From Gammaproteobacteria bacterium (GTDB lineage: Bacteria; Pseudomonadota; Gammaproteobacteria; GRL18): a stretch of DNA of 10,886 nt. The DNA lies in contig DAOVUK010000050.1 in NCBI GenBank assembly GCA_030632625.1, positions 1-10,886 on the forward strand, written 5' to 3'. Each line of letters begins with the position of its first letter. Within the stretch, counting starts at the first letter, position 1. The notes under the pieces were generated by a model. The model did not search any database and had not been told where the DNA came from. It saw only the letters and a program-made list of their open reading frames with translations. Shown here one piece after another: positions 1 through 7,800 of this stretch. The position numbers and the translations under genes are program-made.

Positions 1-103
1 ATTTTTTTCTGACCGATCAGATTACTTACCATTGAACACACTGTTTCTGAAAAACTGTCCGTTGGAATGAGCAGCAGTGAATAGCAACTGAAAATAATAC
101 TGG
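1..103. other. Unassigned stretch beyond the decarboxylase fragment
   Basis: I read all three minus-strand frames past the stop of the decarboxylase-like gene, looking for its missing C-terminal half (an LGST/GS-type autocleavage motif followed by a short beta-rich tail). None of the frames shows it. One frame stays open for 26 codons (ending FFRNSVFNGK) and another is open to the window edge, but neither resembles anything I know. I see no hairpin or promoter I would defend. Confidence 0.4.
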
Positions 104-562
104 CTATTCCCAGTTCCCGTTCACCAAGCTGTTCAATAATTCCGTATAAGGAACAATATCATTGACGATATCCTTTTCAACATTAAGCATGGGATAGTTA
201 TAGCTGCTGATAGGTTCAAGTTCTTTGTAGCTTAGACGTCCTGCATAGGGTATCCGGTTAATATGGACATCATAAAATGTCATGAATATACCAATAACCA
301 GACTCTCCCTGTCATAATCTTTATCTCTCATAGCCGTGTTCAAAGAATAAGGTTTTCCCTTTATATCCACGATACTCTCATCTGGAGTAACTTTCTTTGC
401 ATACAATATGATCCCATCAGCCGGGGGATAGAAAAAATCGGCATTGGAAAATATAGGACGCGATGGGTCACGAAAAAAATATTGATCTGACAACCAGCGA
501 AGTGGTTTGCTGCTGACTTGTTTAACGTCTGTTTCTATCCATTCCCTTAATCTTTTTGACAT
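104..562 (-). pseudogene. Phosphatidylserine decarboxylase-like protein, N-terminal half only
   Basis: The 152 residues match the first part of the phosphatidylserine decarboxylase family, which converts phosphatidylserine to phosphatidylethanolamine at the membrane. FFRDP (29-33), PPADG (46-50) and FYDVHINRIPYAG (96-108) are family signatures. D49 and H100 sit where the Asp and His of the Asp-His-Ser autoprocessing triad are found. The reading frame ends in TAG soon after NSLVNGNWE, before any Gly-Ser cleavage site. The residue that becomes the pyruvoyl cofactor is therefore absent, and this product should not be an active decarboxylase. The E. coli enzyme is about 320 residues and short bacterial/archaeal versions are about 210, so roughly the last third or more is missing. 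The start at 562 lacks a clear Shine-Dalgarno site. It could be a decayed gene or a domain kept for another use. I favour a truncated gene. Confidence 0.72.
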
Positions 563-638
563 AGTTTTCGGTCACTATAATTATAATTGGACTGTATTTA
601 TAAAAATAAAATTAAAAAAACCGGCTTATTAATCAAAC

Positions 639-1079
639 TTATTGTTCATAATAACGTTTATTATCACATTCCAACAGATGCCGCTCCACATCTGTCTTAT
701 ATTGTTTTACCGCATTGTTATAGCTTTCACTATCTGCAGTATATGTTTGAGATAATCGCTTTATTTGATTATTTAAATGGTTGTATTTGTCAACAGATGC
801 CTGACTGTGAAAATCAATACCTGAATACATCTGCTCTCTATTGAACTCCAATTCACTGATATTAATTTTTTCAGTCATCAATTGTTCTGAACGTTCTTTA
901 AGCTGCTGCGCAGCTTGAGCTAAAGATTTTGTGTTATTCTGGCATTCGAATAATTCTGATTGAGTCAATATTTCCTCTGCAATCTGTGCATCTGATTTTA
1001 CTTCAGCATAGCTGGAAGAAATAACCAGGAAGTTAACCAGACAAATAAAAGATAAACGCATATGATTTTTTTTGTTCAT
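639..1079 (-). CDS. Secreted coiled-coil protein of unknown function
   Basis: I do not recognise a family. The 146-residue product starts with a classical signal peptide: lysines, then a hydrophobic stretch at about 8-21, then a likely cut after SSSYA at residue 25. The mature part is mostly charged and glutamine-rich helix with heptad-like runs (about 50-135), so a periplasmic coiled coil is likely. It has only two cysteines in the mature chain, C46 and C138, at either end of the helical region, and these could form a disulfide. An AGGAT ribosome site lies 7 bases before the ATG at 1079; an internal Met at residue 7 is a weaker alternative start. It is co-oriented with the decarboxylase fragment, 76 bases downstream of it in transcription order, and the pair may be cotranscribed. 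Confidence 0.6.
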   Translation of the reverse strand: MNKKNHMRLSFICLVNFLVISSSYAEVKSDAQIAEEILTQSELFECQNNTKSLAQAAQQLKERSEQLMTEKINISELEFNREQMYSGIDFHSQASVDKYNHLNNQIKRLSQTYTADSESYNNAVKQYKTDVERHLLECDNKRYYEQ

Positions 1080-1324
1080 AATAATATCCTGTTAAATTAA
1101 AGTCATGTTTTTAACCAGCGGCAATAGTTACCAGAGGTAGAGCTTCTTTTCAAATGTTGTTCAATGACAGCATTAGAACATAATTTGAGTCATCCAGGGA
1201 TATCATCATTCATAACTGACTGGGGGCACAAACAACTGGCTTGCCGGGACGAAAATAAATTGTGACGTTGAATTCATGTTAATGTCATAATTCATGATTA
1301 TATTTTTATATTAATTTATGAGTA

Positions 1325-1353
1325 TTGATAAGAAAAATATTTTAGAAGATAAT
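1325..1353 (+). promoter_or_regulatory. Sigma70-type promoter for the PLDc_N gene
   Basis: TTGATA at 1325-1330 (5 of 6 to TTGACA), a 17-base spacer, and GATAAT at 1348-1353 (5 of 6 to TATAAT). Transcription would begin near 1360, after the upstream ATG at 1318 and before the ATG at 1393. This is strong positional evidence for the later start codon. Confidence 0.6.
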
Positions 1354-1379
1354 AATGTAATAACATTAAAAATCCTATC

Positions 1380-1385
1380 AGGAGA
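1380..1385 (+). promoter_or_regulatory. Ribosome binding site that sets the PLDc_N start
   Basis: AGGAGA lies 7 bases before the ATG at 1393. The longer reading frame from 1318 has only AT-rich sequence before it and no Shine-Dalgarno match. Confidence 0.7.
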
Positions 1386-1392
1386 CAACTCT

Positions 1393-1581
1393 ATGCAAAC
1401 TAATGGTATTTTAGGTTTAATTATATTACTGGCTGATATTTTTGCTATTTTTAAAATAATAAAAAGCGCTGAATCAACTGTAATGAAAATACTATGGGTT
1501 GCTATTGTGCTCATTCTACCTGTTATAGGCCTGATTGTCTGGTTTTTTGCTGGCCCCGGGGATAAAGCCTTAAAGCTTTAA
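1393..1581 (+). CDS. Small PLDc_N-domain membrane protein
   Basis: The 62 residues form two membrane helices (about 5-23 and 33-52) joined by a short polar turn (KSAEST). They end in the IGLIVWFFAGPGDK pattern typical of the phospholipase D N-terminal domain (PLDc_N), which also occurs as a free-standing small protein in many bacteria. In full-length relatives this hairpin anchors cardiolipin-synthase-type enzymes. No HKD catalytic motif is present, so no enzymatic activity is expected and the role of the free form is unclear. The frame extends back to an ATG at 1318, but the promoter at 1325-1353 and the AGGAGA site at 1380 place the start at 1393, and the family's usual length of 60-70 residues agrees. 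It sits 111 bases before another small membrane-protein gene on the same strand. Confidence 0.82.
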   Translation: MQTNGILGLIILLADIFAIFKIIKSAESTVMKILWVAIVLILPVIGLIVWFFAGPGDKALKL

Positions 1582-1692
1582 ATCAATTGCTGATAAATGC
1601 CTTTTAGGCAAAGCTGTCACTTAAAACTCATCGTATTGATCGCAGATTAAAAATGAGAAGTTTGCATAAGTGGTTTTCTTGCTCAGGAAAGG

Positions 1693-2052
1693 ATGAAACA
1701 TTTTTCTATGCTGCGTAATACTTTTATTGCTTTTATTAGTGGCTGGGTAATCTGGTTCTGGATTGACAAACCCCACACAGGGCTCACTCAGTTTTTAAAG
1801 ACTGATGACAATATGCTGGTCAATTTTCAGCGAGCATTTGATCTTTTCAAGTCAGGTTATCTGGCTCAGTCATATATTTACATATGGAACGCCCATTATA
1901 TTGTTCTGTCATTGATTATTGGCATAATACTGGGTGCATTATATGGTGTTATCTCGGATTACCTCACCCGTAAACGGACAAGAAAGTGTTTTACTCAACC
2001 TTCGTCACTAAAACAGAAACAGGAGCACAGTATAAAAAAACCAAGCGATTGA
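1693..2052 (+). CDS. Two-helix membrane protein of unknown function
   Basis: I do not recognise a family. The 119 residues show a hydrophobic segment near the N-terminus (about 9-24, FIAFISGWVIWFWI), a roughly 40-residue polar loop and a second membrane segment (about 68-90, IVLSLIIGIILGALYGVI). A very basic tail follows (RKRTRKC, then Lys/Gln-rich to the end). Basic residues after the second helix suggest that both ends face the cytoplasm and the loop is periplasmic. The start is uncertain: AGGA lies only 4 bases before the ATG at 1693, while a second ATG at 1708 (Met6) has AAGGA about 14 bases upstream. It follows the PLDc_N gene on the same strand and may share its transcript. Confidence 0.6.
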   Translation: MKHFSMLRNTFIAFISGWVIWFWIDKPHTGLTQFLKTDDNMLVNFQRAFDLFKSGYLAQSYIYIWNAHYIVLSLIIGIILGALYGVISDYLTRKRTRKCFTQPSSLKQKQEHSIKKPSD

Positions 2053-2094
2053 TCTGTGTACACTAACCATAACAATAATATGTCTAAAGTTTGC

Positions 2095-2119
2095 AGGTGT
2101 GATGATATTACACCTTTAG
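2095..2119 (+). terminator. Candidate terminator after the two-helix protein gene
   Basis: AGGTGTGAT at 2095-2103 pairs with ATTACACCT at 2107-2115 (9 pairs, one G-T) around a GAT loop and is followed by TTAGTTTAG. It lies 42 bases past the stop at 2052, between convergent genes. The T tract is interrupted, so efficiency is doubtful. Confidence 0.45.
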
Positions 2120-2155
2120 TTTAGTGCCATACCCGACACATACGTCTATATCACT

Positions 2156-2189
2156 GGTTTAAAAAAGTTTAGCTGGGCTTTTTAAATCC
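2156..2189 (-). terminator. Candidate A/T-rich terminator after the AsmA-family gene
   Basis: GGTTTAAAAAAG at 2156-2167 and CTTTTTAAATCC at 2178-2189 form an inverted repeat (10 of 12 pair) around a 10-base loop. It lies 55 bases past the stop of the minus-strand gene. The A and T runs on both arms could let it act in either direction. GC content of the stem is low, so I hold this loosely. Confidence 0.35.
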
Positions 2190-2244
2190 ATATGCCTATT
2201 CTTGTTAGCTGTGACATCATAAAGACTACCAGAAATAATTTTGT

Positions 2245-4740
2245 TTACTGATTCAGTTCAACCTCTTCAGAGACTTCCCACATTGCCTGACAAGCCTCCA
2301 GCCCATCTTCAGGCAGGCCTTTATTCAACAAACGCCGCACCGGCACGTGCAGAGGACTGGTAATAAAAGAAACAACGGTTGTGGTTAAACTCAGAGGGTT
2401 GATGGATAAACTGAAATCATCAAAATGCCCCCTCATTCCAACAGGTGTTGCCAGACTAAAAAATTGTGCTTTTTTTGCTTTAGGCGCCACTTTTACCTCA
2501 ATTGTGCGTTCTTTAAAGTCTGCTTCAGCAGTGCCTGCCATTCTCATTTTAGTGGTATCTGCAAAAATAACTTTTTCTCTCATCTTCCCTTCATTAAGGG
2601 CAAACCGGGCAACAACACAATTCACCTTGGAAGAATCATCTTTATCAGCATTTTTCAACAATGAACTCATAATATTAATTGCCCACATTTCAAATAAATC
2701 AGCATCCAGAGATTCAGGTATCCAGAAAAAATCCAGATGTCCCTGACTATTAACCAGTAAGGAGTCAAGATCCTTAGCGTTTTTTGACGCAAGAGCGATA
2801 TCTAAACCAATTAATCCACTTACCTCACTCTTTGGATCAATACGTCTGGCCAAAATTCCATAATCAAAGTTTGTTACCTTTGCCTGCAAAGCAATATCAA
2901 GATTTTTTTCTCCTGATGGATGATAAATAAAGTCAGCACTAATATCACCACCAGGTATCTTTAATTCTGCTAAATTCAGGTTTAATCGTGCCTTCTTAAG
3001 AGCCAATGATGCCACACCATGACCGAGATTGTCTTTACCGGATAGGACGTTATCAACGGCGACATGAATATCAACATCATATCGGATTAAAGTCTCATGA
3101 CTTAATAATTTACGAGACAGTTCTTTATTTTTTTTATGCTTATCTTTTTGCTCTTTCTCAGGCTTTGTTTTAACTTCTTTGTCATCTTTTTTCTCAGCAG
3201 GTGACCACTGACCCACATCAAAATTATTAATTTGTATCTGCTTGCTCTTTAAATCTACTTTTAAATAAGGTGGTTTTGCCTGAGTATCAAAAAGCATATT
3301 TCCCTTTAATTGACTCTCTTTGACCGTTAGCAGAAGATTTTTGATTTGATAACCTTTTTGATTGGTGCCAAAATAACCTTGTAGTTTATAAGGACCCAAT
3401 GGTGGCAAATCCATTCTGGTCAGTTGATTCAAATCACTTAATGACTGACCCGTAAACACCATATTAAAACCCATATTTTTCACATCCATTGACTGTGAAA
3501 TTTTAGTTTTAAGTGTTACCTTTGTGTTATTCGTCTTAATGGCTAAAACAAGTGGTGTTTTCAACTCTTTACGCGTGTAGTCAGTAATGGGGGCACCCGT
3601 GATTTGAATATTAATTTTTGATTGTTCTAATACCCCGTCAAGTTCTATCTGAGCTGCTTTTTGTGGTTCAATTGTAATAGTGCCCTGAGTAATTTTTATT
3701 GGCAGTTTGCCGCCGGTATTTTTATCCTCAAGGTTCCACCAGGCATTTTTTAATACCATTGAAAGTTCTGCATCTTTTATCACATCAGAGAGATTATCAC
3801 CCTGAATTTTGGCCTTTACACTAATATGTTCAGTCCCTGCCTGCAAACCATTAATTACCTTAAACCAGCTCAGAGTGGCTCCAATATCTGTTTTCCCCAC
3901 TTCCAGCGAAGCAACAAGCGCAGGTTGCCTGCCACGTTGTAATGCACCTGATAATTCAATATCAGTTCCAGCTATATTCATGTTCATGGTCAGAGGCCAT
4001 TCCTGGCTTTTGTCACGAAAAAGAGCCAGCGATCCGCCTTTTAACTTCACGGAAAACTCTTTATCAACCAATCGACCATTAAAAACCAGGTCAATATCTT
4101 CACCTGGTAGTACCTTTCCCTCAAGTTGTTCTAAATTAAATTGCAGGGATTTATTCAGTGCCGGCTCATAATAATGAACATTAATATTCTTAAAAATTAT
4201 TTGCTCCATTGCTTCAAGGTGAAAAAGACGGGAACTATTATTTTTTATTTCCGAGGCTTGTTCTGCAGCAGATGGTTCTTTATGAGGTGACTCTTTCTCT
4301 GGTGATGCAGAAGCCAGGTCAAAATCCCAGTTTTGCTTGCCATTTGCATCACTTTCAAGATTTAGCGTTATGTCCTGTGCAATCATGTCAGCAACATAAA
4401 TTTTACCCGAAAGTAATGGCAATAAGCCCAATTGCAGACGTAAGCGTCCAAAATGCATCATTTCTTTACCTGATGCCCAGGTTTTCTCTTCCGGATTATT
4501 TATAGAGACATCATGTATTTCCAATGTTGGCCAGAGAGTGGGTATCAGCACAACATCTCCATTCATAGAAAAATCTCTGCCCAGCATCTGTTCAACTGCA
4601 ATTTCTACCGGCTTATTTAAATGATTTAATTCAACCTTAATTTCCAGTGCAAGGATGACAACTGAAGCGAGAATCAGTATTAGCAATAGGGAAAATATTC
4701 CTTTAAGCAGTAAAGAAAGAATTCTTTTAATTGAAGTCAT
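2245..4740 (-). CDS. AsmA family protein
   Basis: The 831 residues begin with an uncleaved membrane anchor (about 11-33) and continue as a long periplasmic beta-rich chain typical of AsmA-like proteins. The early FSMNGDVVLIPTLWPTLEI region (about 56-75) and the late DGLE-type tail fit. Relatives are inner-membrane-anchored proteins linked to outer-membrane assembly and, for the wider AsmA/TamB group, to phospholipid passage between membranes; the substrate here is unknown. A strongly charged, lysine-rich linker (about 516-545, KKDDKEVKTKPEKEQKDKHK and on) follows W512 and separates two halves of the chain. A weak AGAG site precedes the ATG at 4740. The gene is co-oriented with the sensor gene upstream, 142 bases away. 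No convincing separate promoter is visible, so read-through from the sensor is possible. The length fits the family's broad range. Confidence 0.82.
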   Translation of the reverse strand: MTSIKRILSLLLKGIFSLLLILILASVVILALEIKVELNHLNKPVEIAVEQMLGRDFSMNGDVVLIPTLWPTLEIHDVSINNPEEKTWASGKEMMHFGRLRLQLGLLPLLSGKIYVADMIAQDITLNLESDANGKQNWDFDLASASPEKESPHKEPSAAEQASEIKNNSSRLFHLEAMEQIIFKNINVHYYEPALNKSLQFNLEQLEGKVLPGEDIDLVFNGRLVDKEFSVKLKGGSLALFRDKSQEWPLTMNMNIAGTDIELSGALQRGRQPALVASLEVGKTDIGATLSWFKVINGLQAGTEHISVKAKIQGDNLSDVIKDAELSMVLKNAWWNLEDKNTGGKLPIKITQGTITIEPQKAAQIELDGVLEQSKINIQITGAPITDYTRKELKTPLVLAIKTNNTKVTLKTKISQSMDVKNMGFNMVFTGQSLSDLNQLTRMDLPPLGPYKLQGYFGTNQKGYQIKNLLLTVKESQLKGNMLFDTQAKPPYLKVDLKSKQIQINNFDVGQWSPAEKKDDKEVKTKPEKEQKDKHKKNKELSRKLLSHETLIRYDVDIHVAVDNVLSGKDNLGHGVASLALKKARLNLNLAELKIPGGDISADFIYHPSGEKNLDIALQAKVTNFDYGILARRIDPKSEVSGLIGLDIALASKNAKDLDSLLVNSQGHLDFFWIPESLDADLFEMWAINIMSSLLKNADKDDSSKVNCVVARFALNEGKMREKVIFADTTKMRMAGTAEADFKERTIEVKVAPKAKKAQFFSLATPVGMRGHFDDFSLSINPLSLTTTVVSFITSPLHVPVRRLLNKGLPEDGLEACQAMWEVSEEVELNQ

Positions 4741-4850
4741 AATAAAATCTCTATGGTCATTGAATTAGTGTAAAAATATTGCGTGACTATGGTTATGTGG
4801 ATACCCAAAACCTTCCTGATTTTACACCTAATTAGCAATTAATTTTAAAA

Positions 4851-4882
4851 AAGTAATTGGAGAAGTAATTGGGGACACCCAC
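4851..4882. repeat. Tandem AAGTAATTGG copies with a GGGGAC motif
   Basis: AAGTAATTGG occurs at 4851-4860 and again at 4863-4872, the second running into GGGGACACCC immediately beside the sensor gene's stop. The string ATTGGGGAC also occurs, on the opposite strand, at the right border of the MITE-like element (9579-9587). It may be a remnant of a small dispersed repeat. I recall similar GTGTCCCCAATTA-type strings in intergenic repeats of other bacteria, but this is memory, not a search. Confidence 0.35.
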
Positions 4883-7800
4883 TTATTGAGAAACTTCAAC
4901 AACACTTTTTTCTTTCAAGATCTCTGTCAGCTCAATTTCTGTCATTGGTTTGCCAAATAGATAACCCTGAACATAATCACAATTTAAACTTTTTAAATAG
5001 GCAAATTGTTCTGCCGTCTCAACCCCTTCGGCAACAACTTTCAGGTTCAAGCCATGAGCCATGGCAATAGTCGCATTAATAAGTTCACGATCAGCGGGAT
5101 CCCGGGTAATATCTCTAACAAAGCTGCGATCTATTTTCAGTACATCGAATGGGTAGGTACGTAAGTAACTGAGTGATGAATATCCGGTACCAAAATCATC
5201 CATGGCTAAACTTATTCTCAGATTGCTTAAAGCTGCCAGAGACGAATCAACGAGGCTATGACCACCCATCAATACTCCCTCAGTAATTTCTAATTCCAGA
5301 AATTCTCCCGTAAGACCCGATTGCTCAATGGCATTCTCAATACTACTCACCAGATCCGGATCACGAAACTGACGGGGGGAGAGATTGACAGCCATACGGA
5401 AACTTCCGCTCGCCATGTTCTTCCAGACAGCTGTTTGTTTCATTGCCTGTGTTAAAACATATTTCCCCAAAGGCACAATTAATCCTGTTTGTTCTGCTAT
5501 GGGAATAAATTCAACCGGTGATACATTACCCAGTTTCGGGTTAAACCAGCGCAGCAATGCTTCAGTGCCAATTATCTGACCATTATTGACATCAATCTTT
5601 AGCTGATAAAAAACTTTAAATTCAGCACGATCAAGCGCACCATGAATCTGTTCTTCCAGGGCCAGCCTGCGAGATACATCACGATTCATTCTATTAGTAA
5701 AATAAGAAAATGTATTACGTCCAAGCTGCTTGGAATGATACATCGCTGAATCGGCATTACGCAGCAGTTCTGAAGTACTCTCGCCATCTTGCGGATAGAC
5801 AGCGATACCCACACTGAGGGTAATCATCAGCTCACGTCCATCAATTTTAAAAGCATCACGAAATCGTTTTAATAAATTTTCTGTTACCGGCTGTGCATCG
5901 ACCGAATCTTTTAACCCACCCAGCAATACAATAAATTCATCACCACCAAAGCGGCCGATTGTATCTCTGCTGCGGATAACAGATTTCAATCGTTCAGATG
6001 CTTCAATCAGTAACTTATCACCTGTTTCATGACCCAGCGTATCATTGACTTTTTTAAAGTCATCCAGATCCAGAAATAATACCGCGACATGCTGATTATC
6101 ACGTTTAGCCTCCTGCATCAGCTGCGAGAGTCTGTCCAGGGAAAGGAAACGATTGGGCAGGTTGGTCAGTGCATCGAAATGAGCCTGATGCAGAATATGT
6201 TCTTCCTGCTGTTTTCTTAAGCTTATGTCTTCTTTCACAGCAAGGTAATGACATGTCGCTCCATACTCATCAATAACGGGTGCAAAATGCGCATATTCCC
6301 AAAATATCTCGCCATTTTTTTTGCGGCTTTGCAGCTCACCCTGCCAGTTTTTCCCTTCACTCAGTGACTGCCAGAGTTCATGGTAAGCATTCACTGAATT
6401 TTGATCAGCCTTTAAAATTCGTGGATTTAAGCCCTGTACTTCTGCAGCGCTATAGCCTGTTATTTTTTCAAATGCTTTATTGACGTACTCTATATTCGCA
6501 TCAGTATCGGTAATCATCACCGAAACAGGGCTTTGCTCGATAGCCTGAGATAAGGTGCGGATCTGTTCATCGGCTTTGACCTGACGGGTAATATCCCGAA
6601 TCGTACCGAGTACTCGTGTCTGACCGCCAAACTCAATCTCTTTACCGATCACTTCAGCAATAAATACAGAGCCGTTTTTGTGCTGCAAATAAGCTTCAAC
6701 CGCCAGACATTCATCACTACCCCTGGTGCGTTCAAAGGAAGATGTATCCTGTTCGGGTGCCTTGACATCAAACACCGTCATCTGCAAAAGTTCCTGATCA
6801 CTATAACCCACCATGTCACAAAAAGCCTTATTGACGAAGGTGTAATTGCCTTCCAGATCGGCTACTGTAATACCTTCTATTGCCTGTTCGGTAATCGCTT
6901 TGAATTTACTTTCACTACGTTCTGTTTCCGCCTTTTGTGAAATCAACCTTTGTTCGGCTTGTTTGCGCTCAGTTATATCCTGGATTACGCCCCTTAACTT
7001 GATAATTTCGCCCTGATCATTGTATTTCTGTACTGCCTGACATTCAATCCAGCGAATCTCTCCATCAGGACGAATGATACGGTACTTAAGATGATGATGG
7101 CAGCCATCATTGACGGCCGCTTGAAGTGAAGCAAGTACTGCCTGACGATCATCAGGATGTAATACCTTTTCCAGACAGGCCGGACCGACATCATCAGTAA
7201 TTTCCATGGCAAAGATAGAGAACACTTCTTCTGACCAGAACGCTTTCAACGATTTCACATCAAGCTCCCAGTTTCCAGTGTGTGTCATCAATTGTGCTTC
7301 TTCAAGTAATTGCTGATTATCTATTAGTGCCTGTTCTGCCTGCACGCGATCAGAAATATCAACGATAGTTATGGCGATATTTTTATATTCGGCAGCATTT
7401 TGTGGTATGCGAAAAGAGATAATGCTCTGAATGGGACGGCCATCGAATGAGATGAAATTAGTCTCAGAACGAAAAACATGTTGGCCGTCCCAATAGGCAC
7501 ATACAGAATCTAAAAAAACATCCATTGCACCCGGACCAAAAGATTTGTCTACTTGGCTAAGAAATTCTTTTTCATCAAATGCATTGAATAACTTTAAAGT
7601 GGCTGCATTGACACGATTAATCTTAACTTTGCTTAGCAGGTTGCCGATAAAGTCCTGATTTTCCCGCACATAGTTTCGTAGATCGGTGACTCTCTCAAGT
7701 CGAAGTTTATCCAAAACTCTATAAACTTCCGATAAATCCTCATCCCATACGGAAACTTCAGAAGCTTCAAACAAGTTTCTAAAACGGCTTTCGCTTTGCA

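Larger units (their letters stand above)
1080..1392. other. Divergent intergenic region between the coiled-coil gene and the PLDc_N gene
   Basis: This 313-base gap separates two divergently transcribed genes. Its right end holds the promoter and ribosome binding site of the small membrane protein (separate entries). An exact direct repeat AATTCATG occurs at 1271-1278 and 1289-1296, 18 bases start to start, about 50 bases upstream of that promoter. It could be an operator, but AT-rich chance similarity is equally possible. I see no convincing promoter for the minus-strand gene, no RNA gene and no further coding frame. Confidence 0.4.

Noticed and set aside
263..844. Plus-strand open frames opposite the decarboxylase fragment and the coiled-coil gene
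   Set aside because: Antisense shadows; the opposite strand has family motifs or a signal peptide and ribosome site.
1318..1392. N-terminal extension of the PLDc_N gene from the ATG at 1318
   Set aside because: No ribosome site, polar AT-rich residues unlike the family, and a strong promoter overlaps it.
1311..1514. Minus-strand open frame opposite the PLDc_N gene
   Set aside because: It is the antisense shadow of a recognisable membrane protein and resembles no family.
1653..1718. A 21-codon open frame starting at 1653 (+)
   Set aside because: No ribosome site; it overlaps the start of the next gene and is short enough to be chance.
2381..4505. Several plus-strand open frames opposite the AsmA-family gene
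   Set aside because: All lie inside a well-supported gene on the other strand, with no ribosome sites or recognisable domains.
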